The translations under genes were made by a program, and so were the position numbers. A stretch of 64,000 nucleotides of DNA from Comamonas sp. 26 (lineage in GTDB: Bacteria > Pseudomonadota > Gammaproteobacteria > Burkholderiales > Burkholderiaceae_C): positions 1,302,001-1,366,000 of the forward strand of contig NZ_PEFL01000001.1 in assembly GCF_002754475.1 (NCBI RefSeq), read 5' to 3'. The notes beneath the pieces are model-generated. The model made no database searches. It saw nothing but the letters and a program-made list of their open reading frames with translations, and was not told the DNA's origin. Shown here piece after piece: positions 1-10,177 of this stretch; position 1 is the stretch's first letter; each line of letters begins with the position of its first letter.

Positions 1-440
1 TGCATATTGCGCACGATTGCATTGTGGGCAACAACACTATTTTGGCCAACAACGCCACGCTGGCGGGCCATGTACATGTGGACGACTGGGCCATCCTGGG
101 CGGCCTGACGGGCGTGCACCAGTTCACCCACATTGGTGCGCATGTGATGGCCGGCTTTGCCAGCCATATCTCTCAAGATGTGCCGCCCTTCATGATGGTG
201 GACGGGAACCCGCTGGCGGTGCGCGGCTTCAATGCCGAAGGCCTGCGTCGCCGTGGTTTTACGCCGGAGCGACTGGCCGCCGTCAAGCAAATGCACAAAT
301 TGCTGTACCGCCAGGGCTTGACGCTGGAGGCGGCCAAGCAGGCGATTGAAGCCATGAAGGCTGATGTGCCCGAGGCCGTGCAAGATATAGAGCGCATGCA
401 GGCCTTTCTGGCTGCGTCGACACGCGGCATTGCGCGCTGA
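1..440 (+). CDS. lpxA: UDP-N-acetylglucosamine O-acyltransferase, C-terminal part (5' end outside window)
   Basis: LpxA adds a 3-hydroxyacyl chain from acyl-ACP to UDP-GlcNAc, the first step of lipid A synthesis, in the cytoplasm. About 145 C-terminal residues are present, reading in the frame whose first complete codon starts at base 3. The segment opens with HIAHD, which holds the family's catalytic histidine (His125 in E. coli) and a second conserved His three residues earlier. It continues with hexapeptide-repeat sequence ([14 protein letters not shown]) and a helical C-terminal domain ending in STRG. lpxB follows 61 bases later on the same strand, as is usual. The start codon lies upstream of the window. 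Confidence 0.95.
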   Translation, partial: HIAHDCIVGNNTILANNATLAGHVHVDDWAILGGLTGVHQFTHIGAHVMAGFASHISQDVPPFMMVDGNPLAVRGFNAEGLRRRGFTPERLAAVKQMHKLLYRQGLTLEAAKQAIEAMKADVPEAVQDIERMQAFLAASTRGIAR

Positions 441-501
441 GTGCACCTCACGCACTGCAAAACTGATAGCGGCTAGCGCTGCTTCCATCAAAGATTGAGA
501 C

Positions 502-1713
502 GTGAATAGCTCTGAAACCACTAACCAGATAGCGCAAGCTGCTGCAGACTCCGTAGCGCCCAGCATTGCCATGGTGGCGGGTGAGGCTTCGGGCGATTTG
601 CTCGCCTCCCTGCTGCTTGGTGGTCTGCGTCAGCGCTGGCCTGATGTAACGTCGATGGGCATTGGCGGCGAGAAGATGCAGGAACTCGGCTTTGATGCGT
701 GGTGGCAGTCCGAGCGGCTGGCCGTGCACGGTTACAGCTGGGAAGTACTGGCCCGCGTGGCTGAGCTGCTGGGCATTCGCAAAAAGCTGCGCCAGCGCCT
801 GATTGCGCACCCGCCCTCGGTCTTTGTGGGGGTGGATGCGCCGGACTTCAATCTGGGTCTTGAAACCAAGCTGCGCGAGGCCGGCGTTAAAACCGTGCAC
901 TTCGTGTGCCCCTCCATCTGGGCCTGGCGTGCCGATCGCATCGAAAAGATCCGCCGCGCGGCCGACCATGTGCTGTGCATTTTTCCGTTCGAGCCAGAGT
1001 TGCTGGCCCAGCACGGCATTGAGGCGACCTATGTAGGCCACCCGCTGGCTCAGGTCATTCCGCTGCACCCTGATCGCGCTGCGGCGCGCGCCCGACTGGG
1101 TTTGCCTGAAGAGGGTCTGGTCCTGGCTTTGCTGCCCGGTAGCCGCCGCTCTGAAGTGCGCTATATCGCTTCCGGCTTTTTCAAGGCTGCGGCGCTGGTG
1201 CAGAAAGCGCTGCCAGCTACGAAAATCGTAGTGCCTGCGGTGCCTTCCTTGTTTGAGGAAGTCAAGCGTATTGCTGCTGAGGCTGGCATGGCGGACAAGG
1301 TGCTCATCGTCAAGGGCCAGTCCCATGATGTGCTGGCCGCTTGCGACTGTACGCTGATTGCCAGCGGCACCGCCACGCTGGAGGCCGCGCTCTACAAGCG
1401 CCCCATGGTCATCAGCTACAGCATGCACCCCTGGAGCTGGCACCTGATGAAGCGCAAGCAGCTCCAGCCCTGGGTGGGGCTGCCCAATATTCTGTGCGGC
1501 GATTTTGTCGTGCCCGAGTTGCTGCAAGACGCCGCAACCCCCGAGGCGCTGGCGAAGGCTGCACTGGGCTGGCTCCGAGCCAGCCAGGATTCTCCTGTCA
1601 CCATTGAAGCGCTGGTTGAGCGCTTCACCGCGCTACATCACGAACTGCGCCGAGATACTGCCGAACTGGCTGCCCATGCGATCGAAAAAATCATTGCCTC
1701 CCCTGCTGCTTGA
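502..1713 (+). CDS. lpxB: Lipid-A-disaccharide synthase
   Basis: LpxB condenses UDP-2,3-diacylglucosamine with lipid X to give the tetraacyl disaccharide of lipid A. It is a peripheral inner-membrane GT19 glycosyltransferase. The protein carries the family landmarks VAGEASGD near the N-terminus, [15 protein letters not shown] and [10 protein letters not shown]. The GTG start at 502 gives 403 residues, about 20 more than E. coli LpxB. The extra residues form a low-complexity N-terminal stretch, so the ATG at 571, directly before VAGEASGD, is an alternative start. The 3' end overlaps the proposed rnhB start by 38 bases, suggesting coupled translation. Confidence 0.96.
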   Translation: MNSSETTNQIAQAAADSVAPSIAMVAGEASGDLLASLLLGGLRQRWPDVTSMGIGGEKMQELGFDAWWQSERLAVHGYSWEVLARVAELLGIRKKLRQRLIAHPPSVFVGVDAPDFNLGLETKLREAGVKTVHFVCPSIWAWRADRIEKIRRAADHVLCIFPFEPELLAQHGIEATYVGHPLAQVIPLHPDRAAARARLGLPEEGLVLALLPGSRRSEVRYIASGFFKAAALVQKALPATKIVVPAVPSLFEEVKRIAAEAGMADKVLIVKGQSHDVLAACDCTLIASGTATLEAALYKRPMVISYSMHPWSWHLMKRKQLQPWVGLPNILCGDFVVPELLQDAATPEALAKAALGWLRASQDSPVTIEALVERFTALHHELRRDTAELAAHAIEKIIASPAA

Positions 1714-2407
1714 GCAAGATAACCTGCCCTGGCATCCGCCCGGGCTGGTTGCAGGGGTGGATGAAGCTGGGCGCGGCCCGCTGGCTGGTCCGGTGGTGGC
1801 TGCGGCCGTCATTTTGGATGACATGAAGCCCATTGTGGGCCTGAACGACTCCAAAAAGCTCACGGCCAACCGCCGTGAGGTGCTGTATGACGAAATCCGC
1901 GCCAAGGCGCTGTGCTTTTGTATAGCTCAGGCATCGGTGCAGGAAATTGACGAAATCAATATTCTTCAGGCCACATTGCTGGCCATGCGCCGCGCGGTGA
2001 TGGGCTTACGCCTCAAGCCCGTGCTGGTGCTGGTCGATGGCAATCAGCTGCCGCAGATTGATGTGCAGGCCGAGGCCATCGTCAAGGGCGACTCGCTGGT
2101 GCAGGCGATTTCTGCAGCTTCCATTCTGGCCAAGGTCACGCGTGACCGCTGGTGCGAGCGGTTGGATGCCCAATATCCGCAATACGGCTTTGCAGGCCAC
2201 AAGGGCTATGGCACGGCGGCTCACCTCGCGGCGCTGCGCGCCCATGGCGCTACGGCAGAGCATCGCCAGTCTTTCTCGCCGGTGGCGCAGGTGCTGTTGG
2301 CCGGTCAGGTGTGCGAAGGCGTCATGGCGTTGCCTGTGTTGTGCGAGACCGGCCTTTCCGGCGTGACTTCTACATTACAGATGTCGCAGGTGTCGCTGTA
2401 CGCCTAA
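1676..2407 (+). CDS. rnhB: Ribonuclease HII
   Basis: RNase HII removes ribonucleotides misincorporated into DNA and cleaves RNA in RNA-DNA hybrids. The sequence [14 protein letters not shown] contains the catalytic Asp-Glu pair of the family. NDSKKLT and a later [20 protein letters not shown] supply the remaining active-site region. The open frame extends far upstream inside lpxB, so the start is uncertain. I chose the ATG at 1676 (243 residues), which precedes the conserved core by about 25 residues; a TTG at 1694 is possible. About 35 residues follow the usual end of the domain, a tail rich in Val, Leu and Ser whose role is unknown. Confidence 0.93.
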   Translation: MRSKKSLPPLLLEQDNLPWHPPGLVAGVDEAGRGPLAGPVVAAAVILDDMKPIVGLNDSKKLTANRREVLYDEIRAKALCFCIAQASVQEIDEINILQATLLAMRRAVMGLRLKPVLVLVDGNQLPQIDVQAEAIVKGDSLVQAISAASILAKVTRDRWCERLDAQYPQYGFAGHKGYGTAAHLAALRAHGATAEHRQSFSPVAQVLLAGQVCEGVMALPVLCETGLSGVTSTLQMSQVSLYA

Positions 2408-2465
2408 CGTAAACCTGAGTGCGGCACAGGGCCGACTCAAGCGCTTTATCTTCAGATCATTCAAG

Positions 2466-2501
2466 CTCGGCAGGCATGAGCAGGCCGGGTTTTCTTTTTT
2501 T
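2466..2501 (+). terminator. Probable intrinsic terminator after rnhB
   Basis: A 6-bp stem with one G-T pair (2466-2471 with 2484-2489) and a 12-base loop is followed directly by a run of T residues to about 2501. The short stem makes this a moderate call; the next gene's ribosome binding site lies just after it. Confidence 0.5.
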
Positions 2502-2515
2502 ATCCAGAGGTTGAT

Positions 2516-3307
2516 ATGGCTGCACGCCCTCAAGTCACGGAAATTCATTCGCGCGACAACACTTTCGTCAAAGAGCTGCGCCGCCTCTCGCAGGACAGCA
2601 CGGCTTATCGCAAGCAGGGCCAAGTCTGGCTCGAAGGCGACCACCTTTGCCGCGCTGCGCTGGCGCGTGGTTTGAAGCCTAAAACCGCCGTCTTTGCACA
2701 GTCTTTTTGGCCTCAAGCTCCCGAGGAATGGACGCAAGCAGCTAGTAAAGTCATAGTGATGGCCGATGCGCTGTTCGATGAAATCAGCAGTCTGGAGTCC
2801 CCCGCGCGCATGGGCTATGTGATGGACTGGGATGCAGGCGTGCAGGTGCAGCCCGGCGTGGCCACCGTGCTGCTCGATCGTGTGCAGGATGCTGGCAACG
2901 TGGGATCCATCTTGCGCAGTGCTGCGGCCTTTGGGTTCACGCAGATCGTGGCGCTCAAGGGCACGGCTGCGCTGTGGAGCCAGAAGGTGCTGCGTGCAGG
3001 CATGGGTGCTCACTTTGGTCTGCATCTGGTGGAAGCAGCTTCGATTGAAGATGTCCAGTCGCTGGGCCTGCCGCTGATAGTGACCAGCTCTCATCAGGGG
3101 ACATTGATTCATGAAGCCAATCTTCCATGGCCTTGCGCATGGGCCATGGGTCATGAAGGGCAGGGCGTTGGCAATGCCTTGATGGAGATGGCGGAGCACC
3201 GCATCAGCATTGCTCAGCCAGGAGGTGAGGAGTCACTCAATGTAGGGGCGGCAGCTGCAATTTGCCTGCATGCAAGCAGCGTAAGCATGCTTCTGCGAAG
3301 AGGGTAA
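2516..3307 (+). CDS. TrmH/SpoU-family RNA 2'-O-methyltransferase
   Basis: A SAM-dependent SPOUT methyltransferase expected to methylate a ribose 2'-OH in rRNA or tRNA; the exact target is not readable from sequence. An N-terminal substrate-binding part (residues about 1-95, with an LEGDHLCRAAL segment) precedes the SpoU catalytic domain. The knot motifs are LLDRVQDAGNVGSILRSAAAFG, ALKGTAALWSQKVLRAGMGAHF, MGHEGQGVGNAL and SLNVGAAAAIC. The length of 263 residues is normal. The start at 2516 has an AGAGG ribosome binding site. The gene stands alone between the rnhB terminator and the carA leader. Confidence 0.9.
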   Translation: MAARPQVTEIHSRDNTFVKELRRLSQDSTAYRKQGQVWLEGDHLCRAALARGLKPKTAVFAQSFWPQAPEEWTQAASKVIVMADALFDEISSLESPARMGYVMDWDAGVQVQPGVATVLLDRVQDAGNVGSILRSAAAFGFTQIVALKGTAALWSQKVLRAGMGAHFGLHLVEAASIEDVQSLGLPLIVTSSHQGTLIHEANLPWPCAWAMGHEGQGVGNALMEMAEHRISIAQPGGEESLNVGAAAAICLHASSVSMLLRRG

Positions 3308-3478
3308 TCCCGAGGCCTTTCAAGGGGCTGTAGCCGACCACCCCTATAATGGGCGGCTTTCAAGCATTCCTTCATACGCCTAGCGACGCTTCCTCGCCAT
3401 TCCCTGCAGACAAAATGTCCCAGCACACATGCCGGGGCTTCGTTGGGCGTAACCGTAATTAAAAAACCGGAGAACCCT
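3308..3478 (+). promoter_or_regulatory. carAB promoter and leader
   Basis: A perfect TATAAT lies at 3345-3350, with no good -35 match at the expected spacing. Transcription from it would give an untranslated leader of about 125 bases before the carA GTG. No clear intrinsic terminator or leader peptide was seen in it. Confidence 0.5.
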
Positions 3479-4642
3479 GTGCTTTTGTCTCTCAAGGGAA
3501 ATTTCCCATCCGCCATTCTGGCGCTCGCAGACGGCACGGTCTTTATTGGCAACTCGATTGGTGCGCAAGGCACCACCGTTGGTGAAGTCGTTTTCAACAC
3601 TTCGCTGACTGGCTATCAAGAAATCCTCACTGACCCCAGCTACTGCCAGCAGATCGTGACACTCACGTATCCGCATATCGGCAACTATGGCGTCAACTCC
3701 GAGGACGTCGAGGCTGACAAGATCCATGCCGCAGGTCTGATCATCAAGAACCTGCCATTGCTGGCCAGCAACTTCCGCAGCGAGCAAACGCTGTCGGAAT
3801 ACCTGATTGCTGGCAACACTGTGGCTATTGCCAACATCGATACCCGCAAGCTCACACGTCTGCTGCGAGACCAAGGCGCACAGAACGGTGCGATCGTGGG
3901 TCTGGCTGCCGGCGAAGCCGTGACGCAGGCCAAGATCGACGAAGCTGTTGCCGCTGCCAAGGCCGCCCCCAGCATGAAGGGTCTGGACCTGGCCAAGGTC
4001 GTGACCACCGATAAGTCCTACGCCTGGACTGAAACCGAGTGGAAGCTGGGCCAAGGCTACGGCAAGCTCGAAGCCCCCAAGTTCAAGGTCGTGGCCTATG
4101 ACTTTGGCGTGAAGAAGAACATTCTGCGCATGCTGGCCGAGCGTGGTTGCGACGTGACCGTCGTGTCCGCCCAGACCCCTGCCAAAGATGTGCTGGCGAT
4201 GAACCCCGATGGCGTGTTCCTCTCCAACGGCCCTGGCGATCCCGCACCTTGTGACTACGCTATTGCTGCTGTACAAGAGATCATGGCTGCCAAGATGCCT
4301 TTGTTTGGTATCTGCCTGGGTCACCAGATCATGGCCCTGGCCTCCGGTGCCAAGACCTTCAAGATGCAAAACAGCCACCACGGTGCCAACCATCCTGTGA
4401 AGGATCTGGACTCCGGTCGCGTCAGCATCACCAGCCAGAACCACGGCTTTGCGGTGGACGTCGAGTCGTTGCCAGTCAACACCCGCGCCACGCACATCAG
4501 CCTGTTTGACGGCACGCTGCAAGGTCTGGAGCGCACCGATGTGCCCGCCTTCTGCTTCCAGGGTCACCCCGAAGCATCGCCCGGCCCGAACGATATCGGC
4601 TATCTGTTTGACCGCTTCACCGCGCTGATGGAGAAGAACTAA
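3479..4642 (+). CDS. carA: Carbamoyl-phosphate synthase small (glutaminase) subunit
   Basis: CarA hydrolyses glutamine and passes ammonia to CarB for carbamoyl phosphate, feeding arginine and pyrimidine synthesis. The N-terminal CPSase domain (about residues 1-150) contains [21 protein letters not shown]. The C-terminal class I glutamine amidotransferase domain has SNGPGDP, the nucleophile Cys near residue 279 in GICLGHQ, and the His-Glu pair in [11 protein letters not shown]. The frame stays open upstream, but the GTG at 3479 has a GGAG site seven bases before it and gives VLLSLKG, the usual start in this group. The stop TAA shares its last base with the carB ATG. Confidence 0.96.
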   Translation: MLLSLKGNFPSAILALADGTVFIGNSIGAQGTTVGEVVFNTSLTGYQEILTDPSYCQQIVTLTYPHIGNYGVNSEDVEADKIHAAGLIIKNLPLLASNFRSEQTLSEYLIAGNTVAIANIDTRKLTRLLRDQGAQNGAIVGLAAGEAVTQAKIDEAVAAAKAAPSMKGLDLAKVVTTDKSYAWTETEWKLGQGYGKLEAPKFKVVAYDFGVKKNILRMLAERGCDVTVVSAQTPAKDVLAMNPDGVFLSNGPGDPAPCDYAIAAVQEIMAAKMPLFGICLGHQIMALASGAKTFKMQNSHHGANHPVKDLDSGRVSITSQNHGFAVDVESLPVNTRATHISLFDGTLQGLERTDVPAFCFQGHPEASPGPNDIGYLFDRFTALMEKN

Positions 4643-7600
4643 TGCCTAAGCGCAACGACCTCAAAAGCATTTTGATCATTGGCGCCGGTCCCATCGTGAT
4701 CGGTCAGGCCTGCGAGTTTGACTACTCTGGCGTGCAGGCTTGCAAGGCCCTGCGCGAAGAGGGTTACAAGGTCATTCTGATCAACAGCAACCCCGCCACG
4801 ATCATGACCGACCCCGCGACTGCGGACGTCACCTACATCGAGCCCATCACCTGGCAGACGGTCGAAAAGATCATCGCCAAGGAACGTCCCGATGCTATCT
4901 TGCCCACCATGGGTGGCCAGACTGCGCTGAACTGCGCGCTGGACCTGTGGAAGCACGGCGTGCTGGACAAGTACAAGGTCGAACTGATTGGCGCCAAGCC
5001 TGAGGCCATCGACAAGGCTGAAGACCGCTCCAAGTTCAAGGACGCCATGACCAAGATTGGTCTGGGCTCCGCACGTTCCGGCATCGCCCACTCGATGGAC
5101 GAAGCCTGGGCTGTGCAAAAGGAAATGGGCTTCCCCACCGTGATTCGCCCCAGCTTCACGCTGGGCGGCACGGGCGGCGGCATTGCCTACAACCCTGAAG
5201 AATTCGAAACCATCTGCAAGCGCGGTCTGGAGGCTTCGCCTACCAACGAGCTGCTGATTGAAGAATCTCTGCTGGGCTGGAAAGAGTACGAGATGGAAGT
5301 GGTGCGCGACACCGCTGACAACTGCATCATCGTTTGCTCCATCGAAAACCTGGACCCCATGGGCGTGCACACCGGTGACTCCATCACCGTGGCGCCGGCC
5401 CAGACACTGACCGACAAGGAATACCAGATCATGCGTAACGCATCTCTGGCGGTTCTGCGCGAAATCGGTGTGGACACGGGCGGCTCCAACGTGCAGTTCT
5501 CGGTGAACCCCAAGGACGGTCGCATGATCGTCATTGAGATGAACCCCCGCGTCTCGCGTTCGTCGGCACTGGCGTCCAAGGCAACGGGCTTCCCCATTGC
5601 CAAGATCGCGGCCAAGCTGGCTGTGGGCTTCACGCTGGATGAACTCAAGAACGAAATCACCGGTGGTGCAACCCCCGCGTCGTTCGAGCCTTCGATCGAC
5701 TACGTGGTCACCAAGATCCCACGTTTTGCGTTCGAAAAGTTCCCTGCTGCCGACGACCGCCTGACCACGCAGATGAAGTCTGTGGGCGAAGTGATGGCCA
5801 TTGGCCGTACCTTCCAGGAGTCCTTCCAGAAGGCCTTGCGCGGTCTGGAAGTGGGCGTGGACGGCATGAACGAAAAGACCCAGGACCGCGAGATTCTGGA
5901 AAAGGAACTGGGCGTACCCGGTCCCGACCGCATCTGGTATGTGGGTGACGCTTTCGCGGCTGGCTGGTCGCTGGACGAAGTCCACAACATCACCAAGATC
6001 GACAAGTGGTTCCTGGTGCAAATCGAAGAGATCGTCAAGATCGAACTCGAGCTGGACGAGCTCTACGAAGCCAAGGGCGAAGGCGCTCTGGCGGCTCTGG
6101 ATGCGCAGACCCTGCGCAGCCTCAAGCAAAAGGGCTTCTCGGACCGCCGCCTGGCCAAGCTGCTGCACACCAGCGACAAGGCCGTGCGCGAAGCGCGCAA
6201 GGCGCTGAAGGTGCGTCCTGTGTTCAAGCGCGTGGACACCTGCGCTGCCGAGTTCGCTTCCAACACCGCATACATGTACTCCACGTATGACGAAGAGTGC
6301 GAAGCAGCTCCCACGGACAAGAAGAAGATCATGGTGCTGGGCGGTGGCCCCAACCGTATCGGCCAGGGTATCGAGTTTGACTATTGCTGCGTGCACGCAG
6401 CAATGGCCATGCGCGAAGATGGTTACGAAACCATCATGGTCAACTGCAATCCCGAAACCGTGTCCACCGACTACGACACGTCCGACCGCCTGTACTTCGA
6501 GCCGCTGACGCTGGAAGACGTGCTGGAAATCGTGGACGTCGAGCAGCCCGAAGGCGTGATCGTGCAGTACGGCGGTCAAACGCCTCTGAAGCTGGCGCTG
6601 GGCCTAGAAGCCGAAGGCGTGAAGATCATCGGCACTACGCCCGACATGATTGACGCGGCCGAAGACCGCGAGCGCTTCCAGAAGCTGCTCAACGAACTGG
6701 GACTGCGTCAGCCCCCGAACGCGACTGCACGTACCGAAACCGAAGCGCTGGAAAAGGCCGCTGGCCTGGGCTACCCCCTGGTGGTGCGCCCCTCCTACGT
6801 GCTCGGCGGCCGTGCGATGGAAATCGTGCACGAGCAGCGTGATCTGGAGCGCTACATGCGCGAAGCCGTGAAGGTCTCCAACGACTCTCCCGTGCTGCTG
6901 GACCACTTCCTCTCCAACGCCATCGAGTGCGATGTGGACTGCGTGCGTGACAAGACCGGTGCTGTGTATATCGGCGGCGTGATGGAACACATCGAACAGG
7001 CTGGTGTGCACTCCGGTGACTCCGCTTGCTCGCTGCCTCCTTACTACCTGAAGGCTGATACGGTTGCTGAAATCAAGCGCCAGACTGCTGCCATGGCCGA
7101 AGGCCTGAGCGTGGTGGGTCTGATGAACGTGCAGTTCGCCATCAAGGAAGTGGACGGCCAGGACGTGATCTACGTGCTGGAAGTGAACCCCCGCGCTTCG
7201 CGTACCGTGCCTTTCGTCTCCAAGGCGACTGGCGTGCAGCTGGCCAAGGTTGCCGCACGTTGCATGGCTGGCCAGACTCTGGCCGAGCAGGGCGTGACCA
7301 AGGAAGTCACACCACCTTACTTCAGCGTGAAGGAAGCCGTGTTCCCGTTCGTGAAGTTCCCCGGTGTGGACACCATTCTCGGCCCCGAGATGAAGTCCAC
7401 CGGTGAAGTCATGGGTGTGGGCAAGACTTTCGGCGAAGCCTTTGTAAAGAGTCAGCTGGGTGCCGGTGTGCACCTGCCGGCCGAAGGCAAGGTTTTCCTG
7501 TCCGTGAAGAACAACGACAAGGCCCGTGCCGTGGCTGTGGCCAAGGAATTGGTTGCCATGGGCTACAGCCTGAGCGCAACCCGCGGAACAGCGGCTGCAT

Positions 7601-7893
7601 TGGAAGCTGCTGGCATGTCGGTGCAGGCCGTGAACAAGGTGACGGAGGGTCGTCCTCATGTGGTTGACATGATCAAGAATGGCGACATCGCCATGGTCAT
7701 CAACACCGTGGAAGAACGCCGCAATGCCATCGCTGATTCGCGTCAGATCCGTACCAGCGCCTTGCTGGCTCGCGTGACGACCTTCACCACCATCTTCGGC
7801 GCTGAAGCAGCTGTGGAAGGCATGAAGGCCATGCGTGGCAATCTGGATGTGCATTCCGTGCAGGAACTGCACGCTATGCTGACCAAGGCCTGA
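4642..7893 (+). CDS. carB: Carbamoyl-phosphate synthase large subunit
   Basis: CarB makes carbamoyl phosphate from bicarbonate, two ATP and ammonia delivered by CarA. The 1083 residues (E. coli 1073) show the internal duplication of two ATP-grasp synthetase halves. [17 protein letters not shown] opens the first half and [17 protein letters not shown] opens the second at about residue 560. The oligomerisation region lies between them. The C-terminal 140 residues form the MGS-like allosteric domain. The ATG overlaps the carA stop by one base, so the subunits are translationally coupled. A strong terminator follows 9 bases after the stop. Confidence 0.98.
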   Translation: MPKRNDLKSILIIGAGPIVIGQACEFDYSGVQACKALREEGYKVILINSNPATIMTDPATADVTYIEPITWQTVEKIIAKERPDAILPTMGGQTALNCALDLWKHGVLDKYKVELIGAKPEAIDKAEDRSKFKDAMTKIGLGSARSGIAHSMDEAWAVQKEMGFPTVIRPSFTLGGTGGGIAYNPEEFETICKRGLEASPTNELLIEESLLGWKEYEMEVVRDTADNCIIVCSIENLDPMGVHTGDSITVAPAQTLTDKEYQIMRNASLAVLREIGVDTGGSNVQFSVNPKDGRMIVIEMNPRVSRSSALASKATGFPIAKIAAKLAVGFTLDELKNEITGGATPASFEPSIDYVVTKIPRFAFEKFPAADDRLTTQMKSVGEVMAIGRTFQESFQKALRGLEVGVDGMNEKTQDREILEKELGVPGPDRIWYVGDAFAAGWSLDEVHNITKIDKWFLVQIEEIVKIELELDELYEAKGEGALAALDAQTLRSLKQKGFSDRRLAKLLHTSDKAVREARKALKVRPVFKRVDTCAAEFASNTAYMYSTYDEECEAAPTDKKKIMVLGGGPNRIGQGIEFDYCCVHAAMAMREDGYETIMVNCNPETVSTDYDTSDRLYFEPLTLEDVLEIVDVEQPEGVIVQYGGQTPLKLALGLEAEGVKIIGTTPDMIDAAEDRERFQKLLNELGLRQPPNATARTETEALEKAAGLGYPLVVRPSYVLGGRAMEIVHEQRDLERYMREAVKVSNDSPVLLDHFLSNAIECDVDCVRDKTGAVYIGGVMEHIEQAGVHSGDSACSLPPYYLKADTVAEIKRQTAAMAEGLSVVGLMNVQFAIKEVDGQDVIYVLEVNPRASRTVPFVSKATGVQLAKVAARCMAGQTLAEQGVTKEVTPPYFSVKEAVFPFVKFPGVDTILGPEMKSTGEVMGVGKTFGEAFVKSQLGAGVHLPAEGKVFLSVKNNDKARAVAVAKELVAMGYSLSATRGTAAALEAAGMSVQAVNKVTEGRPHVVDMIKNGDIAMVINTVEERRNAIADSRQIRTSALLARVTTFTTIFGAEAAVEGMKAMRGNLDVHSVQELHAMLTKA

Positions 7894-7901
7894 GAAGCCT
7901 G

Positions 7902-7936
7902 AACCCGGCTCAGCCCGTAAGGTCTGCCGGGTTTTT
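7902..7936 (+). terminator. Intrinsic terminator after carB
   Basis: A perfect 8-bp GC-rich stem (7902-7909 with 7926-7933) leads into five T residues. It sits just after the carB stop. Confidence 0.85.
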
Positions 7937-7963
7937 ACCGGATTTCTGCCCTGTCAAACGGGG

Positions 7964-8020
7964 CATAATCATCGGTAATGTATTTGAACCGCCGCGCGGC
8001 AACGTGCGGCGGTTTGCTTT
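7964..8020 (+). promoter_or_regulatory. greA leader with CATAAT box and terminator-like hairpin
   Basis: A CATAAT at 7964-7969 could serve as a -10 element, although no clear -35 is visible. Just downstream a perfect 9-bp stem (7987-7995 with 8006-8014) is followed by a T-rich TTTGCTTTT. The hairpin lies about 100 bases before the greA ATG and could end a short leader transcript. The carB terminator already lies upstream, so this second one probably acts inside the greA leader. Confidence 0.45.
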
Positions 8021-8112
8021 TGGGGCACAGGCCCCTGTTTGACGTTGTCAGGCAGATCTGTGCGAAAAGTGCCGCGCAGTGCGCGGCGTCTGCTGAATTT
8101 GGAGACTCGATC

Positions 8113-8589
8113 ATGGCCACCATCCCAATCACCAAGCGCGGAGCAGAAAAGCTCAAGACTGAACTGCAGCGCCTGAAGACTGTGGAGCGTCCCGCCGTCA
8201 TTCAAGCCATTGCCGAAGCACGCGCTCAGGGTGATTTGAGCGAAAACGCCGAATACGAATCCGCGAAGGAGCAGCAGGGCTTCATCGAAGGTCGCATCAT
8301 CGAAGTGGAAGGCAAGCTGTCCGCCGCGCAAATTATCGACCCCACAGGTCTGGATGCTGGCGGCCGCGTGGTGTTTGGCGCCACGGTTGATCTGGAAGAC
8401 GAAGACAGCGGCACTGCTGTGACTTATCAGATCGTGGGCGAAGACGAGGCCGATCTGAAACACGGCCTCATCAACGTCTCCAGCCCCATCGCCCGCGCCC
8501 TGATTGGTAAGGAAGAGGGCGATACCGCTGTGGTGCAGGCACCCGGTGGCGAGCGTCGTTACGAAATCGTGGGCGTTAAGTACATCTAA
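8113..8589 (+). CDS. greA: Transcription elongation factor GreA
   Basis: GreA enters the RNA polymerase secondary channel and stimulates cleavage of backtracked transcripts. The 158 residues equal the E. coli length. The N-terminal coiled coil (residues about 1-75) carries the acidic tip region GDLSENAEY, and the C-terminal FKBP-like domain follows. The open frame extends upstream, but the ATG at 8113 has a GGAG site and gives the usual [14 protein letters not shown] start. Confidence 0.97.
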   Translation: MATIPITKRGAEKLKTELQRLKTVERPAVIQAIAEARAQGDLSENAEYESAKEQQGFIEGRIIEVEGKLSAAQIIDPTGLDAGGRVVFGATVDLEDEDSGTAVTYQIVGEDEADLKHGLINVSSPIARALIGKEEGDTAVVQAPGGERRYEIVGVKYI

Positions 8590-8592
8590 CCT

Positions 8593-8686
8593 CCTGAGGC
8601 GCTGCGCGCCTTCTCCCTCTCTGCTTCGCGGAAGGGGCAACATCTTCGCTGCGAGGCTGCCCTTGCTTGATGTTTCTGGCCTGGGC
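8593..8686 (+). repeat. Dispersed 3'-end repeat, copy 1
   Basis: Begins with CCTGAGGCGCTGCGCGCC four bases after the greA stop and ends with GCCCTTGCTTGATGT...GCCTGGG. Its tail closely matches the copy after ssuC. It lies in the same direction as greA. Other copies: 43963-44078, 45117-45189, 51909-51996, 55708-55799 and 59996-60077. Confidence 0.75.
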
Positions 8687-8714
8687 GCTGCGCCGCTTTC
8701 AAGGATCAGTGACT

Positions 8715-9134
8715 ATGTACGAGCGTCTGCCTGTTTTTCTGGCCGCTTTGTGGTGGGGCAGTTTGTGCTCTATTGGCTTTGTGGCTGTGCCCATGCTGTT
8801 CGTCAATTTGCCCGCGCCAGCGATGGCGGGCTTTATGGCGGCCAAGCTGTTTGCAGCGCAGACATGGATTTCGATAGCATGCTGCGGTCTACTGCTGGTC
8901 TTTTCAAAGCGAAAACATGCTGAAAAGATTGAGGCTTGGGCGCAAGCAGCTATCGGTTTTGTGATCGCAGGCATGCTGCTGGCCCTGGTCGTGCAGTACG
9001 GCGTATCACCCAAGATCGTTGCGCGTGAGAATCTAAAGCTCTGGCACAGCGTTGGCACGGGTATGTATGCCTTGCAGTGGCTGTGTGCCGCCATCGTGCT
9101 GTGGCGCGTTGCAGGCGTTCGCAAGCAGGCTTGA
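8715..9134 (+). CDS. DUF4149-like small membrane protein
   Basis: A hydrophobic protein of 139 residues with about four membrane-spanning segments (near residues 5-28, 40-60, 72-95 and 112-132). It resembles DUF4149 proteins, which have no established function. The ATG at 8715 with AGGA nine bases upstream gives MYERLPVFLAALWWGSL, the expected start. The open frame extends upstream into the repeat element, and that part is unlikely to be coding. It stands between greA and the Kdo hydroxylase on the same strand. Confidence 0.75.
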   Translation: MYERLPVFLAALWWGSLCSIGFVAVPMLFVNLPAPAMAGFMAAKLFAAQTWISIACCGLLLVFSKRKHAEKIEAWAQAAIGFVIAGMLLALVVQYGVSPKIVARENLKLWHSVGTGMYALQWLCAAIVLWRVAGVRKQA

Positions 9135-9180
9135 TCCAGCCCAAGTCCGGCAAAGCGGCTGGGAGTAAACTGCCAAGGCC

Positions 9181-10068
9181 ATGGAATCTCAAATCGTAAA
9201 AATCGACGCGACCGACTGGAGCAATGTCCAGCGTCGCGATGAATGGATTGCTGCCGTCGAGGCGGGCAAGTTGCTGTACTTTCCGCAACTGACCTTTCAG
9301 CTGACCGATCAGGAAAAAGCGCTGCTGCGCCCCGACGTGCGCGACCCCAAAGCGCGCAATATTAGCCTCAATGTAGATGGCTCGATCAAAGGCGTTGCCG
9401 GCGATGAAGCCACGCAAAAGCAGGTTGCCGCCATGGTGGGCCGCTTTCGCGATCAGGCCACGGGGCTGATTGCCAGCTTGTTCCCCGATTACATGCCTGT
9501 GGTGCGCATGGCGCCCACCAGCTATCGCCCCTCGCAGGTTGAAACGCGCGCCCAGTCATGGCGTGCGGACGACAAGCGCATGCATGTGGATGCTTTTCCA
9601 TCACGGCCCAATTACGGCGAGCGTATCTTGCGCGTGTTCACCAATGTGAACCCCGCAGGCCAGCCGCGTGTGTGGCGTGTGGGTGAGCCTTTCACCGATG
9701 TTGCCAAGCGCTTTGTGCCACGTGCCAAGCCCTATAGCGCCTGGCAGGCCAAGGCGCTGGAGCTGCTGCATGTGACCAAGTCTTATCGCAGCGAATATGA
9801 CCACCTGATGCTGCAATTGCACGACGGCATGAAGGGCGATATGGACTACCAGCAAAATGCGCCACAGGAGACTGTGCCGTTTGCTGCGGGCTCAACTTGG
9901 GTGTGCTTTTCCGATCAGGCTGTGCACGCGGTGATGTCGGGCCAGTACATGCTGGAGCAGACTTTGTTTCTGCCGCCGGGCAGCGAATACAACCCTGCAG
10001 CCAGCCCACTGTCCATTCTGTCGCGCATGAAGGGCTACTCGCTGGTCGATGCGAAGCATCGCAAGTAG
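9181..10068 (+). CDS. kdoO: Kdo hydroxylase (Fe(II)/2-oxoglutarate dioxygenase)
   Basis: Enzymes of this family hydroxylate the 3-position of Kdo in the lipopolysaccharide inner core, giving the Ko sugar, with Fe(II), oxygen and 2-oxoglutarate. The 295-residue protein shows the iron-binding facial triad of the fold. His135 and Asp137 lie in the MHVDAF motif and the distal His is near residue 249 in DQAVHAVMSGQY. Conserved family segments such as TSYRPS and EQTLFLPP also match. No transmembrane segment is seen. A bidirectional terminator separates it from a convergent glycosyltransferase that might also act on surface sugars, though that link is only proximity. Confidence 0.82.
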   Translation: MESQIVKIDATDWSNVQRRDEWIAAVEAGKLLYFPQLTFQLTDQEKALLRPDVRDPKARNISLNVDGSIKGVAGDEATQKQVAAMVGRFRDQATGLIASLFPDYMPVVRMAPTSYRPSQVETRAQSWRADDKRMHVDAFPSRPNYGERILRVFTNVNPAGQPRVWRVGEPFTDVAKRFVPRAKPYSAWQAKALELLHVTKSYRSEYDHLMLQLHDGMKGDMDYQQNAPQETVPFAAGSTWVCFSDQAVHAVMSGQYMLEQTLFLPPGSEYNPAASPLSILSRMKGYSLVDAKHRK

Positions 10069-10105
10069 GCTGTGCTATCTATTTTGAGCTCGAGGCGTGC
10101 AGCAA

Positions 10106-10138
10106 AAAAGGCGTTGAACCCTGTGGTCAACGCCTTTT
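10106..10138. terminator. Bidirectional terminator
   Basis: A 12-bp stem (10106-10117 with 10127-10138) has A residues on the left arm and T residues on the right, so it can stop transcription from both the Kdo hydroxylase gene and the convergent glycosyltransferase gene. Confidence 0.85.
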
Positions 10139-10177
10139 GTTTTGGCTGCAAGCAATGCAGCCATCAGGGGTGAGAGA

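Noticed and set aside
4639..6579. Long minus-strand open frame of 646 codons opposite carB
   Set aside because: It is the mirror of codon bias in carB; its product is His/Gly/Val-rich with no recognisable domain, and carB is certain.
8593..8686. Repeat after greA as a simple intrinsic terminator
   Set aside because: It lacks a T run after its helices, and the same sequence recurs inside operons between co-directional genes.
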